From positions 1-64,000 of the forward strand of contig DWYJ01000037.1 in NCBI GenBank assembly GCA_019118745.1: DNA of 64,000 nucleotides, read 5' to 3'. The notes below the pieces were generated by a model. It had not been told where the DNA came from. It saw only the letters and a list, made by a program, of their open reading frames with translations, and did not search any database. Below, piece by piece: positions 29,787 to 40,295 of the stretch. Origin of the DNA: Candidatus Desulfovibrio gallistercoris (GTDB lineage: Bacteria; Desulfobacterota; Desulfovibrionia; Desulfovibrionales; Desulfovibrionaceae). A program made the position numbers and the translations under genes. Each line of letters begins with the position of its first letter. Within the stretch, counting starts at the first letter, position 1.

Positions 29787-31175
29787 ATGGCGAATAATGC
29801 TCTTATCAAGGATTTCGAGGCCCTGCTCGGCCCCGAGAACGTCTTCAGCTCCGAAGCCGACCGGCAGAGCTATTCCTACGACTCCGCCGTGCTCGCGCCC
29901 GTGGTGCCCACGCTGGTGGTGCGCCCCACCACCTGCGAGCAGCTCGGCCAGTGCGTCAAGAAGCTGTATGACAACGGCATCCCCATGACCGTCCGCGGTG
30001 CGGGCACCAATCTGTCCGGCGGCGTGATCCCCGATGCGCCGGATACGGTGGTCATCCTGACCAACGGGCTCAACCGCATTCTTGAAATCAACGAGAACGA
30101 CCTCTACGCCGTGGTGGAACCGGGCGTCATCACGGCGCAGTTTGCCGCGGCCGTGGAAAAGAAGGGACTGTTCTACCCGCCGGACCCGGGCTCGCAGTCC
30201 GTCTCCACCATCGGCGGCAACATCGCGGAAAATGCGGGCGGCCTGCGCGGACTCAAATACGGCGTCACCAAGGACTACGTCATGGGCGTGGAATTTTTCG
30301 ACGCCACCGGCGAAGTGGTCAAGAGCGGTTCGCGTACCGTCAAATGCGTGACCGGCTACAATCTGGCGGGCATGCTTACCCAGAGCGAGGGCACGCTCGG
30401 CGTCATCTCGCAGGCCATTCTCAAGCTGGTGCCTCCGCCGCAGGCCTCCAAAGCGCTTATGGCCGTCTTTGACGACATGCAGAAGGCGGCCGAAGCCGTG
30501 GCCGGCATCATTGCCGCCCATGTGGTGCCCTGTACGCTCGAATTTCTGGACAATAACACCATCGTGCGCGTGGACGACTTCACCCATGCCGGTCTGCCTC
30601 GCGATGCGGCGGCCATCCTGCTCATCGAGGTGGACGGACACCCGGCCCAGGTGGCCGATGACGCCGAGGCCGTGGAGCGCGTCCTCAGGAGCACCGGCGC
30701 CACGGCCGTGCACGTGGCCCGCGACGCCGCCGAAAAGAACACCCTCTGGGAGGCGCGCCGCATGGCCCTGCCCGTGCTGGCCCGCGCCCGCCCCACCACC
30801 ATCCTGGAAGACGCCACCGTGCCCCGCTCGCAGATCCCGGCCATGATGAAGGCCGTCACCGACATCGCCGCCAAATACCGCGTGGAGGTGGGCACCTTCG
30901 GCCATGCCGGGGACGGCAACCTGCACCCGACCTTCCTCTGCGACAAGCGCGATGCCGACGAGTTCTCCCGCGTGGAAGCGGCCATCGACGAGATGTTCGA
31001 GACGGCCATCAGCCTGCATGGCACCCTTTCCGGCGAACACGGCATCGGCACGGCCAAGGCCAAGTGGATGGAGAAGGAAACCTCCCGCGGCACCATCCTC
31101 TTCTCGCAGCGGCTGCGGCGCGCCCTTGATCCCAAGGGGCTGCTCAATCCCACCAAGCTGGTGAGCATCCGTTAG
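29787..31175 (+). CDS. FAD-binding oxidase (GlcD/D-lactate dehydrogenase family)
   Basis: PMTVRGAGTNLSGGVIP, CVTGYNLAGMLTQSEGTLGVISQAILKLVP, FGHAGDGNLHPTFL, LSGEHGIGTAK. Confidence 0.95.
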   Translation: MANNALIKDFEALLGPENVFSSEADRQSYSYDSAVLAPVVPTLVVRPTTCEQLGQCVKKLYDNGIPMTVRGAGTNLSGGVIPDAPDTVVILTNGLNRILEINENDLYAVVEPGVITAQFAAAVEKKGLFYPPDPGSQSVSTIGGNIAENAGGLRGLKYGVTKDYVMGVEFFDATGEVVKSGSRTVKCVTGYNLAGMLTQSEGTLGVISQAILKLVPPPQASKALMAVFDDMQKAAEAVAGIIAAHVVPCTLEFLDNNTIVRVDDFTHAGLPRDAAAILLIEVDGHPAQVADDAEAVERVLRSTGATAVHVARDAAEKNTLWEARRMALPVLARARPTTILEDATVPRSQIPAMMKAVTDIAAKYRVEVGTFGHAGDGNLHPTFLCDKRDADEFSRVEAAIDEMFETAISLHGTLSGEHGIGTAKAKWMEKETSRGTILFSQRLRRALDPKGLLNPTKLVSIR

Positions 31176-31186
31176 GGGGCCGTGCC

Positions 31187-32497
31187 GTGAGCGATCTGCA
31201 TACTCTTGCCCGGCGTCTCATGGCGCTGGATGACCGGCTGGCGGCCTGCATGCGCTGCGGCCTCTGTCAGGGCGTCTGTCCCATGTTCGGGGCCACCATG
31301 AAGGAGGCCGACGTGGCCCGCGGCAAGCTGGCGCTGGTGAACAATCTGGCCCACGAACTCATCTGCGATCCGCAGGCCGTGGCGGGCAAGCTTGACCGCT
31401 GCCTGCTCTGCGGCTCCTGCGAGGCGGCCTGTCCTTCCGGCGTGAAGATTACGGAGATCTTTTTCGAGGCGCGCGAGGTGGTCAATGCCTACCTCGGCCT
31501 GCATCCGCTGAAAAAGATGATTTTCCGCTTTCTGCTGCCCCGGCCGGAGCTGTTCAATCTGAGCGTGCGCGTGGGCGCTCCCCTGCAGCGCCTCGTGCTG
31601 CGCCGCAATCATGACGTGCAGGAGACGGCCTGCGCGCCCATGCTCTCCTTCATGCTGGGCAAACGGCACGTGCGGCCGCTGGCCGCCCGTTCCCTGTCGT
31701 CCCTCGTCGGGCCGCTGGACGAACCGCGCCCGGAAGGGGGCCTCAAGGTGGCCTTCTATCCCGGCTGCATGGGGGACAAGCTCTATGTGGACATGGCGCG
31801 GGCCTGCCTTGCGGTGCTGCGCCATCACAAGGTGGCCGTCTTCCTGCCGGAAGGGCTGGCCTGCTGCGGCATGCCCGCGCTGGCCTCCGGCGACGCCGAG
31901 GGCATGCTGCGCCAGATTTCCGCCAATCTGCCCATACTGCGCGGGGATTTCGACTACCTCGTCACGCCCTGCCCCACCTGTACCAAGACCATTGCCGCCC
32001 TCTGGCCGCGCTATGCCCAGCGCCTCGGCACGCTGGAACGCGAGGCCACCGCCCGCCTGGCCGAAAAGACGCGGGACATCACCGCCTTTCTGGTGGATGT
32101 GCTCAAGGTGGAGGCTCTGCCCGGCGGCGAGGGCACGCTTGCCGTCACCTACCATGACTCCTGTCACCTTTCCAAGGGACTGGGAATCCGCAGCCAGCCC
32201 CGCACGCTCATCAGGGCGTCCGCGCCCTGCCGCCTCGTGGAGATGAACGAGGCGGATCGCTGCTGCGGCTGCGGCGGCTCCTTCAACCTGACCCACTATG
32301 ACCTCTCCCGGCGCATCGGTCAGCGCAAACGGGACAATATCGTGGAGAGCGGCGCCGCCGTGGTGGCCGCCGCCTGTCCGGCCTGCATGATGCAGCTGGA
32401 AGACATGCTTTCGCAAAATCACGACGCCGTGACCGTCCGTCACCCCGTCCAGCTGTACGCACAGCACCTGGGACTGGGCGGCGGGCCCGCGGCATAG
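31187..32497 (+). CDS. (Fe-S)-binding CCG-domain protein (GlcF-like)
   Basis: CMRCGLCQGVCPMF, CLLCGSCEAACPSG, AFYPGCMGDKLY..., CCGMP, CCGCGGSFNL; GTG start. Confidence 0.92.
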   Translation: MSDLHTLARRLMALDDRLAACMRCGLCQGVCPMFGATMKEADVARGKLALVNNLAHELICDPQAVAGKLDRCLLCGSCEAACPSGVKITEIFFEAREVVNAYLGLHPLKKMIFRFLLPRPELFNLSVRVGAPLQRLVLRRNHDVQETACAPMLSFMLGKRHVRPLAARSLSSLVGPLDEPRPEGGLKVAFYPGCMGDKLYVDMARACLAVLRHHKVAVFLPEGLACCGMPALASGDAEGMLRQISANLPILRGDFDYLVTPCPTCTKTIAALWPRYAQRLGTLEREATARLAEKTRDITAFLVDVLKVEALPGGEGTLAVTYHDSCHLSKGLGIRSQPRTLIRASAPCRLVEMNEADRCCGCGGSFNLTHYDLSRRIGQRKRDNIVESGAAVVAAACPACMMQLEDMLSQNHDAVTVRHPVQLYAQHLGLGGGPAA

Positions 32498-32514
32498 TTT
32501 CAAAGGAGTGACTC

Positions 32515-33153
32515 ATGGCCCCTGTCAATCAGGAACTTGTCGATCTCTTCATAGCCCGCGCGGAGGCCGTTGCCGCTCAGGTGCAGCGTCTGCCCAACAT
32601 GGCCGCCGCCCTGCAGTACGCCGTGGACGTCTGCGCCCGCAAGGCCCCCTGCGAACTGCTGGCTGATGAAGATGTGGAAAAGGGCCCGGACGGCCCCAAT
32701 AAAGTGCCCACTCGCGTGCAGAAGATCCTTGCCGCGCCGGATCTGCCGGATGCGGACTTTGCCGCCCTGGCCGAAGCCTGCGCCGCGCAGGGCTTTGCCT
32801 GCCGCCGGGACGGCCTGCGCAACCATCTGGCCGGTATCGACGTGGGCCTGACCACGGCCCGGCTGGGTGTGGCCGCCAGCGGCACCTGCCTGACCGTGGG
32901 CGATAACGAGGATACTCGTCTGGCGGGCATGATCAGCGAGACGCACATCCTCATCCTGCGCGCCTCGGAGATCTACCCCGATCTGCCGTCCATCGCCGGC
33001 CGGCTCCGCGAGCGCATGGCCGAGCGTCCCGGCAGCTATACCGTCTTCATCACCGGCCCCAGCCGCACCGCCGACATCGAGCGCATCGGCGCCGTGGGCG
33101 TGCACGGCCCGCTGGAACTGCATATCGTTCTTCTGGAGGATGCCCATGTCTAA
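32515..33153 (+). CDS. lutC: LUD domain protein, LutC-like
   Basis: GVTTAR/GLTTARLGVAASGTCLTVGDNEDTRLAGMISETHI, FITGPSRTADIERIGAVGVHGP. Confidence 0.9.
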   Translation: MAPVNQELVDLFIARAEAVAAQVQRLPNMAAALQYAVDVCARKAPCELLADEDVEKGPDGPNKVPTRVQKILAAPDLPDADFAALAEACAAQGFACRRDGLRNHLAGIDVGLTTARLGVAASGTCLTVGDNEDTRLAGMISETHILILRASEIYPDLPSIAGRLRERMAERPGSYTVFITGPSRTADIERIGAVGVHGPLELHIVLLEDAHV

Positions 33154-35320
33154 CAGCGAAAAACTCGGCAGCGTATCCGCATACCACAAGGATATCGACA
33201 GCGCGCTGGAAGACGGCTTCCTGCGCCGGACGCTGGACACCTTTGCCGTGTCCTACCGCGCCAACCGCGAAGCCATCTTCAAGGAAGTGGACGAACGCGG
33301 CCTCATCCGGCAGATCGCCGACGCCAAGGACGACGCCTGCCGTCACATGGAAGAGCTCTATACCCAGTTCCGGGCCGAGGCGGAAAAACGCGGCGTCATC
33401 GTGCACCGGGCGGCCACGGCCGCCGACGCCAACGAGATCATCGCCCGCATCGCCAAAGAGAACAACGTCAAGTACGTCATCAAGTCCAAGTCCATGACCG
33501 CCGAGGAGATCCACCTCAACACGCGGCTGGAGGCCGACGGCCTCGTGGTGGACGAGACCGACCTTGGCGAATGGATCATCCAGCTGCGGCATGAAGGCCC
33601 CTCGCACATGGTCATGCCGGCCATCCACCTTTCCCGGCAGCAGGTGGCCGACGACTTCGCCAAGGCCACCGGCGTCCCGCAGGACACGGACGTACAGCGG
33701 CTGGTCAAGGTGGCCCGCGTGCAGCTGCGCCGCAAGTTCCTGCGCGCGGACATGGGCGTGAGCGGCTGCAACTTCGCCGTGGCCGAAAACGGCAGCGTGA
33801 GCACCGTCACCAATGAAGGCAATGCCGAGATGGTGACCACCCTGCCGCGCGTGCACGTGGTGCTGGCCGGTCTGGACAAGCTCGTGCCCACGCTGGATGT
33901 GGCCCTGACGGCCCTGCAGGTGCTGCCGCGCAACGCCACGGCCCAGCGCCTGACCTCTTACGTCACCTTCATGGACGGCGCGGGCGACTGCGCGGCCTCT
34001 CCCTCCGGCAAGAAGATCATGCATGTGGTCTTCCTGGACAACGGCCGCACCGAGATCGCCAAGGACCCCATCTTCTCCCAGATCTTCCGCTGCGTGCGCT
34101 GCGGGGCCTGCGCCAACGTCTGCCCGGTCTTCCGTCTGGTGGGCGGCCACCGCATGGGCTATGTCTACATCGGGGCCATCGGGCTCATCCTCACCTACTT
34201 CTACCACGGACAGGACAAGGCCAAGATCCTCAGCCAGAACTGCATCGGCTGCGAAGCCTGCAAGAACGTCTGTGCGGGCGGCATCGACCTGCCGCGCCTC
34301 ATCCGGGAGATCCGTGCCCGCCTGGTGGAAAAGGACGGCGCGGGCCTGCCCATGACCCTGCTGTCCTCGGTGATGAAGAACCGCAAGATGTTCCACAACC
34401 TCATCAAGTTCGCGAGCTTCGCCCAGCGTCCCTTCACCGGGACCGGCAAAGACAACGTGAGCTACCTGCGCCATCTGCCCGCCATCTTCCTGGGCAAGCA
34501 TCAGTACAAGGCCCTGCCCGCCATCGCGGCCGAATCCTTCCGCGACCGCTGGGCCCGCATCAAGCCTGTGCTGCGGGAACCGCGCATGCGCATCGCGCTG
34601 TTCAGCGGCTGCGCGCAGGACTTCATCTTCCCCGATCAGCTGGAAGCCTTCGTCAAGCTCATGACGGCGCTCAATGTGGAAGTGGACTTCCCCCTGGAGC
34701 AGACCTGCTGCGGCCTGCCGCTGGACGTCATGGGCCAGCGGGCCACGGCCATCGAGGTGGCGCAGCAGAACGTGGACGCCTTTGCCCACAAGAAGTATGA
34801 CGCCATCGTGACCCTCTGCGCGAGCTGCGCCTCGCACATCCGGAACGTCTATCCCGAGATCCTGGAGAACAGCCCCTACCGGCACCAGGCCGAGACGCTG
34901 GCGCAGTCCGTCCAGCCGTTCAGCGCCTTCCTGCATGACACCCTGGGCGTGAAGGCCGAGGACTTCAACCAGAGCGGCGAAAAGGTCACCCTGCACCTGC
35001 CCTGCCACCTTTGCCGCGGCTGCGGCGTCACGGACGCGCCGCGCGAACTCATCGGCCAGGTCGCGGAATACGTGCCCTGCGCGGAAGAGGACGTCTGCTG
35101 CGGCTTTGGCGGCAGCTACTCCATGAAGTTCCCCGAAGTGGCCGCCCAGCTGCTGGAGAACAAGCTCAACAACGTGCAGGCTTCCGGCGCGCAGCGCCTG
35201 GTGAGTGACTGCCCCGGCTGCGTGCTGCAGATCCGCGGCGGCGCGGAAAAGAAGGGCCTTCCCGTCAAGGTGAGCCACATCGTCGAACTCATGGTCGAGA
35301 ACGTGCGTTCGCGCGGCTAG
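33146..35320 (+). CDS. LutB-like LUD/ferredoxin protein fused to a LutA-like CCG domain
   Basis: IKSKSMTAEEIHLNTRLEADG (LUD), CVRCGACANVCPVF and CIGCEACKNVC (2x 4Fe-4S), CCGLPLDVMG and CCGFGGSYSMKFPEVA (CCG). Confidence 0.92.
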   Translation: MSNSEKLGSVSAYHKDIDSALEDGFLRRTLDTFAVSYRANREAIFKEVDERGLIRQIADAKDDACRHMEELYTQFRAEAEKRGVIVHRAATAADANEIIARIAKENNVKYVIKSKSMTAEEIHLNTRLEADGLVVDETDLGEWIIQLRHEGPSHMVMPAIHLSRQQVADDFAKATGVPQDTDVQRLVKVARVQLRRKFLRADMGVSGCNFAVAENGSVSTVTNEGNAEMVTTLPRVHVVLAGLDKLVPTLDVALTALQVLPRNATAQRLTSYVTFMDGAGDCAASPSGKKIMHVVFLDNGRTEIAKDPIFSQIFRCVRCGACANVCPVFRLVGGHRMGYVYIGAIGLILTYFYHGQDKAKILSQNCIGCEACKNVCAGGIDLPRLIREIRARLVEKDGAGLPMTLLSSVMKNRKMFHNLIKFASFAQRPFTGTGKDNVSYLRHLPAIFLGKHQYKALPAIAAESFRDRWARIKPVLREPRMRIALFSGCAQDFIFPDQLEAFVKLMTALNVEVDFPLEQTCCGLPLDVMGQRATAIEVAQQNVDAFAHKKYDAIVTLCASCASHIRNVYPEILENSPYRHQAETLAQSVQPFSAFLHDTLGVKAEDFNQSGEKVTLHLPCHLCRGCGVTDAPRELIGQVAEYVPCAEEDVCCGFGGSYSMKFPEVAAQLLENKLNNVQASGAQRLVSDCPGCVLQIRGGAEKKGLPVKVSHIVELMVENVRSRG

Positions 35321-35460
35321 GGCCTGAGATATACTTCGCTGCTTATGTTGGGGGAAGGGAAACCCCTCCGCCGGCGCGGAAGGGTTTTCCCTTCCCCCCA
35401 AGCCCCCCTTCCCTTCCCCAGCGCGCTTTTACCGGGGAAGAGACAGGGGCGCGAGGCGGT
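35318..35460 (+). repeat. Dispersed repeat family 1, copy 2
   Basis: TAGGGCCTGagat...TTGGGGGAAGGGAAACCCCTCC...GGAAGGGTTTTCCCTTCCCCCCAAGCCCCCCTTCCCTTCCCCAGCGCGCTTTTACCGGGGAAG. Confidence 0.8.
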
Positions 35461-35548
35461 AGCGAAACAGCTGGTCGTATGGTTTGAAACGCAATGTGTT
35501 TCAAACGAAAAAGGCTCGTGTAGCCCGCCGGTCTCCCCTGACCGCCAT

Positions 35549-35589
35549 AAAAAAACCGTCTCCCGCCGACAGCGGGAGACGGTTTTTTC
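35549..35589. terminator. Rho-independent terminator, bidirectional
   Basis: aaaaaaccgtctcccgccgacagcgggagacggtttttt. Confidence 0.9.
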
Positions 35590-35854
35590 GTCAGGGCCGC
35601 AGCGCGCCCGATCCCCCAACTATACGCCGATGTTTGCTGCTTGTTTGAGGGGGAGAGTCTGCGGCACGAGGCGACACAGCGCCGTCCGGACACCATCAGG
35701 CAGAAACACCGTGACGAGCCCCGACCGTACAGACAGCGTCATGGCGCAAGGCCCCTGCGCCCTGTTGTCCAGAGGGCCTCTCGTCCGCAACAGAAAAGCG
35801 GCGAACAGGCATCTGACCTGTCCGCCGCCTTTCCTTGGGCTGTGATATGTTCGC

Positions 35855-36328
35855 CTAGGCCTTTTCGGCTTTCTGGCTCATGCGTTCAAACACTTCGCGG
35901 AAGCTGACCTTCTGCGGCCCGTCGCCGGACTGCGGCACCTGCAGGCCCACGCGCGTCTTGAAATTGATGACGATGGGGCCGCTCAGGTTGAGGCAGGCTT
36001 CTTCCGGCTTGCCCATGGGGATGGAAACGGTCACCAGGATGGCCGCATCTTCGGGCTTTTCCAGCCCCAGCAGCATCTGCTCCGCATCGCCGATGATGAC
36101 GGGATAGGAGTCAAGGAAGCTGTAGGGGTCCGTGACCATCAGGCCCAGGGTAGGCGTTTCGGTACTTTGCAGGATGAGCAGTGCGCCTCCCTGCTGGATC
36201 TGCAGCAGGGTGAAGGAATGCTCGTTTTCCAGTCCGGCCAGGCCGCGGGGGAAGTTGATGATCTTGTCGGCTTCGATGCTCCGACGGCCAAGGCGGGTGT
36301 CGATCTCTAGGGCTTTTTTCTCTTCCAT
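35855..36328 (-). CDS. fliW: Flagellar assembly factor FliW
   Basis: [19 protein letters not shown]...[24 protein letters not shown]. Confidence 0.96.
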   Translation of the reverse strand: MEEKKALEIDTRLGRRSIEADKIINFPRGLAGLENEHSFTLLQIQQGGALLILQSTETPTLGLMVTDPYSFLDSYPVIIGDAEQMLLGLEKPEDAAILVTVSIPMGKPEEACLNLSGPIVINFKTRVGLQVPQSGDGPQKVSFREVFERMSQKAEKA

Positions 36329-36543
36329 AGCTGCAATGCCACCATAAGGTCTTCGTTGTTTGTGGGAATGGCGCCTTTGTTTTCTTCTTCAGCGCGCTTG
36401 TAAAGCTCTTCTCTGTATACTGTCGTGTCGGCGGGGATATCCAGACCCAATTTAACCTGTTTTCCCTGCATGCTCAACACAGTTATACGTATATTTTCTC
36501 CAAGGCAGATGCTTTCCCCAGGACGGCGGGCAAGTATGAGCAT
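36307..36543 (-). CDS. csrA: Carbon storage regulator CsrA
   Basis: [48 protein letters not shown]. Confidence 0.98.
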   Translation of the reverse strand: MLILARRPGESICLGENIRITVLSMQGKQVKLGLDIPADTTVYREELYKRAEEENKGAIPTNNEDLMVALQLWKRKKP

Positions 36544-36553
36544 ATGCCGTCCA

Positions 36554-38143
36554 TTAGAGATAATTGGAAAGATTGAGCTGCATGATCATGGAAGATGACT
36601 GCAACACCATGCTGTAGGTCATCTGCTGGCGCGTAAGGTTGGTCAGCAGTTCTGTCAGGTCGATGTCTTCCACGTTGCTCAACAGTTCCTGCTGGTCCAG
36701 CTTGCGGAAATCCAGGATGTCGTACACGGTCTCCACGCGGTTTTCCTTGGCGCCGATCTTGGCGGCCTGGGACTCCACGTAGGGCATGCAGTCATTGGTC
36801 AGCTTGGCCAGTACCTGAGCGCAGCCGTCGCGGTTGTCGCATTCCAGATAAGCGATGAACTCGCCCGCCAGCTCAAAGACGTTCTGTTCGGTGGGCAGCG
36901 CGGGCTTGCCCTGATAGTAACCGCCAAAGATCTCCATGCCCACGTTGTTCACGGAGACATAGGTGTCTTCCATGATCTCGTAATTGAGATCAGCGCGGTC
37001 GGGATGCACCATGACCTGCGCACCGGCGGGGATGGTGGAGCCGCCCGCGACGCCGGCGGTATTGAAGTCCATATAGCCGCCGGGGATGGTCAGGCGCAGG
37101 GTGTCGCCGCCGGTGGTCGTACCCTTGGCCGTCACCCAGTTGTTGCCGCCGTCGGTGCTGTAGGAGTAGGTGAACTCATTGCCGGCAGTGGCCAGATCCG
37201 CATCGGTATCGAAGCGCACCAGCACGTCCTTGCCGAAGTTGCCCGTGGCGGAAACATGCAGTGCCTCGCCCGTGGCGGCATCCTTCTCCCCAAGGCCGTC
37301 CTGACCGCCCATGACCACGATGTCCGGCGGAGGATTGTTGTCGTCGCCCTGATAGACGGCGGTAGGCCGGATATAGAGCAGGGTCCCGTTATTGGCGCCG
37401 GGGCCGGCGTCCACATCGGCGGCGCTGGTCTGCAGGCCGCGCGGCACGGTGAGCCGCACGCCGTTGGCGTCGATGGTGAAGGAGGCGTTGGGGTCGGCAT
37501 TGGCCGGCAGCGTGCCTTCCGTCCAGGTCGTGCCGCCGTCGGCGGACCAGCGGTAGGTCAGATCGTCGTCGCCCACGGTGCCGTCGCTGGTGAACTGCAC
37601 CATGATGGTGCTCTTGGAGGAGCCCTCGATGGAGAAGGCGCCCTCATTGGCGGCCTCGGCCCAGTTCTCGTCCCAGGAGGTCACGGCAAGGCTTTCCTCG
37701 AAGGCGTTGATGTCGTACTTGTGCCCGCCGAAGATGCTCTTGCCGTCGAACTCCGTATTGCCCAGATTGAGCAGGGAGCCGAAGAGCGCCCGCGCTTCGT
37801 CGGCCATGATCTTGCGCTGTTCGGCGGTATAGGTGTCCGTGGAGGCCTGTTCGGCCAGCTCCTTGAGCTGGGTCAGGACGTTGCTGGTCTGGGTGGCCAC
37901 CACGTTGTCGGCCAGCTGCAGCCAGCCCTTGGCGGTCTCCACATTGGTCTTGTACTGATCCGTGTTCTGGATCTGATTACGGGCGGTCAGCACCCGGAAG
38001 GCGCCGGCGGGATCGTCCGACGGACGGTTGAGGCGCTTTTGCGTCGACCCCTGCAGGGTGCTTTCCATATAGGCAGCAAGGCTGTTCTGCATGTTGTTGA
38101 TCATGCTGCCGTACATATTACGCTGCGTAACGCGGATTGCCAT
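36554..38143 (-). CDS. flgL: Flagellar hook-associated protein 3 (FlgL) with large internal insertion
   Basis: [20 protein letters not shown]...[17 protein letters not shown]-term [27 protein letters not shown]; middle [16 protein letters not shown] modules. Confidence 0.93.
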   Translation of the reverse strand: MAIRVTQRNMYGSMINNMQNSLAAYMESTLQGSTQKRLNRPSDDPAGAFRVLTARNQIQNTDQYKTNVETAKGWLQLADNVVATQTSNVLTQLKELAEQASTDTYTAEQRKIMADEARALFGSLLNLGNTEFDGKSIFGGHKYDINAFEESLAVTSWDENWAEAANEGAFSIEGSSKSTIMVQFTSDGTVGDDDLTYRWSADGGTTWTEGTLPANADPNASFTIDANGVRLTVPRGLQTSAADVDAGPGANNGTLLYIRPTAVYQGDDNNPPPDIVVMGGQDGLGEKDAATGEALHVSATGNFGKDVLVRFDTDADLATAGNEFTYSYSTDGGNNWVTAKGTTTGGDTLRLTIPGGYMDFNTAGVAGGSTIPAGAQVMVHPDRADLNYEIMEDTYVSVNNVGMEIFGGYYQGKPALPTEQNVFELAGEFIAYLECDNRDGCAQVLAKLTNDCMPYVESQAAKIGAKENRVETVYDILDFRKLDQQELLSNVEDIDLTELLTNLTRQQMTYSMVLQSSSMIMQLNLSNYL

Positions 38144-38162
38144 GATGTCCCCTCCTTGTCCC

Positions 38163-40295
38163 CTACTGCTTGAGCCCCAGCAGGGTCTCCAGCATCTGGT
38201 CGGCCGTGGTGATGAGCTTGGCGGCCGCCGTGTAGGAACTCTGGTACTTGATGAGATTGGCCAGTTCCTCGTCCAGGTTGACGCCGGACACGGAGGCCAC
38301 GCGGTCGCTCAGGTCCTGGGTGAGCGTGGTGTTGTACTCGGCATTGGTCTTGGCCTGGAGACGGTCCGAGCCCACGGTGGTGACGAGGTTGGAGTAATAC
38401 GAGGTGATGCTCTGGTTATCCACGGTCTTCCAGACGGTGGAGATCACCACGTTCTTGGTGGCCAGCAGGCCCATGTCGTTGGCCAGCGAGTTGTCGCCCA
38501 CGTTCATCTGGTACTGACCGTTGACGCGGCCCGCAGCCACCAGGTCCGCATCCTGATACAGAGCGTCATTGATGGCCATGCTGGAGGCGTCGGTGCCGGA
38601 GAAGAAGCCGTTGATGCCCAGCGCCGCCATGAGACCGCTGCTGTCCGCGCCCATGGCGAAGTTGACGTTGCTGTCGGGGTTGGCTTCGATGAGCAGCCTG
38701 CCGTCCTGGATGGTGGCGTTGAGCATGTTGTTGCCCGCCGCATCCGGGAAGGAACGGTTGATGGCGTCGCGCACGTCCTCGAGCGTGTGCACCGAGGGAT
38801 CGAAGTTCTGGACGCCGGGCGTGGCCGCGTCGAAATCCAGCATGCCGGAGGAAACGTGATCCCCGGTGGTCTTGTCGTAGAAGTGGAAGTTGACGTTGCC
38901 CGCCTGGAGCCGGTCGCTGTAGGCGTGCATGGACTGCGGCGAACCCAGCGCCTGATTGATAGCCCCGATGGTCTGCGTGCCCTGCGCGTAATCCAGCGGC
39001 TTCAGACCGACGCCCTGGCTGTGCAGGCGGTTCACTTCCCAGATGAGGGCTTCGGCCGTGGCGTTGACTTCGTCCAGATAGCGGTTGCAGTTGTCGTCAC
39101 GGATGTTGAAGTAGGACGCCAGCTTGCCGCCGGTCACGCGGTCGGTGTTCTCGGTGCCGTTGAGGTAGCGCTGCGGCGTGACGTTTTCCGGACCGCGGGT
39201 GGGCTCGATCCAGTACAGGGCGCGCTTGGGCACGATGTCGAAGTTGTCGCCCGTATGGAAATTCTGCGTATCGGTGAAGGAGATGGTCAGGTTCTTCACC
39301 TTGACCGGGTCCACCTTGCCGTCGCCGTCATTGTCCGTGATCTCGTAGCGCAGTTCCTGGCCGTTGTCGTCGCGCAGCCAAGTCTTGCCGCCGTCCAGGG
39401 ACACGCGGAACGACGGCGGCGGATTGTCGCCCACATTGCCGCCGTTGACGATCTCAACGGTGTACTCGAAACCGTCGGAGCCTTCGAACTCGATCTCGCC
39501 CTGATAGGTGGATTCCGGACGCAGGCGGTTTTCGGCCTGCGGATCCAGCATCTCCAGTTCCCAGGACTCCTGCTTGTCCACCAGCGGCTGACCGGTGGTC
39601 AGCTGCACGCGGAAGTCGCCCTTGCCGTTGTCGATGGTCTCCACGTCCACGAGGGTCGCCAGTTCGCGCACCAGACGGTCACGCTCGTCATACAGGTTGT
39701 TGGGATTGCTGACCCCATCCACCGTATTGGCCGTGATCTGCTTGTTGACGTCGGCGATGGCCTTGGAGATCTCGTTGACGCGAGCGACGGTCTCGTCGAT
39801 GGACTTGTCCATGTCGCTCTGCAGCTGCTTGATGCTGTCCACCGTGGAGGAGAACATGTCCCCCATGGATTCGGCATAGGAAAGCAGAGCTTCGCGGTGG
39901 GCCGTGCTGTCGGGATACAGGGCCAGATCCTTCCAGGCATCGAAGAAAAGGCCGAGGGAGGAGTTCACGCCGGAACGGTTGGACTCGTTGAAGAGCCCTT
40001 CCAGCGAGGTCATGATGGTGTCCTGTTCGTTCCAGCGGGAGGACACGGTGGACTGCCGCACATAGGAGCGCTCGAGGAAAGCGTCATAGTAGCGCAGCAC
40101 CTGCTGGGCGTTGACCCCCAGCCCCTGGGCGCCCGGCTTGGCCTGGATGGCGTAGGAATCGCGCTGGTCCACATACTGGCGCGAGTAACCTTCGGTATCC
40201 GCATTGGCGATATTGTTGCCGGTAACGGATATCCACGCCTGCGAGGCGTTAAGGGCGGACTTCCCTATGTTCATCAAACCACTCAGCATAATCAC
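38163..40295 (-). CDS. flgK: Flagellar hook-associated protein 1 (FlgK)
   Basis: GLMNIGKSALNASQAWISVTGNNIANADTEGYSRQYV; VNLDEELANLIKYQSSYTAAAKLITTADQMLETLLGL. Confidence 0.96.
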   Translation of the reverse strand: MIMLSGLMNIGKSALNASQAWISVTGNNIANADTEGYSRQYVDQRDSYAIQAKPGAQGLGVNAQQVLRYYDAFLERSYVRQSTVSSRWNEQDTIMTSLEGLFNESNRSGVNSSLGLFFDAWKDLALYPDSTAHREALLSYAESMGDMFSSTVDSIKQLQSDMDKSIDETVARVNEISKAIADVNKQITANTVDGVSNPNNLYDERDRLVRELATLVDVETIDNGKGDFRVQLTTGQPLVDKQESWELEMLDPQAENRLRPESTYQGEIEFEGSDGFEYTVEIVNGGNVGDNPPPSFRVSLDGGKTWLRDDNGQELRYEITDNDGDGKVDPVKVKNLTISFTDTQNFHTGDNFDIVPKRALYWIEPTRGPENVTPQRYLNGTENTDRVTGGKLASYFNIRDDNCNRYLDEVNATAEALIWEVNRLHSQGVGLKPLDYAQGTQTIGAINQALGSPQSMHAYSDRLQAGNVNFHFYDKTTGDHVSSGMLDFDAATPGVQNFDPSVHTLEDVRDAINRSFPDAAGNNMLNATIQDGRLLIEANPDSNVNFAMGADSSGLMAALGINGFFSGTDASSMAINDALYQDADLVAAGRVNGQYQMNVGDNSLANDMGLLATKNVVISTVWKTVDNQSITSYYSNLVTTVGSDRLQAKTNAEYNTTLTQDLSDRVASVSGVNLDEELANLIKYQSSYTAAAKLITTADQMLETLLGLKQ

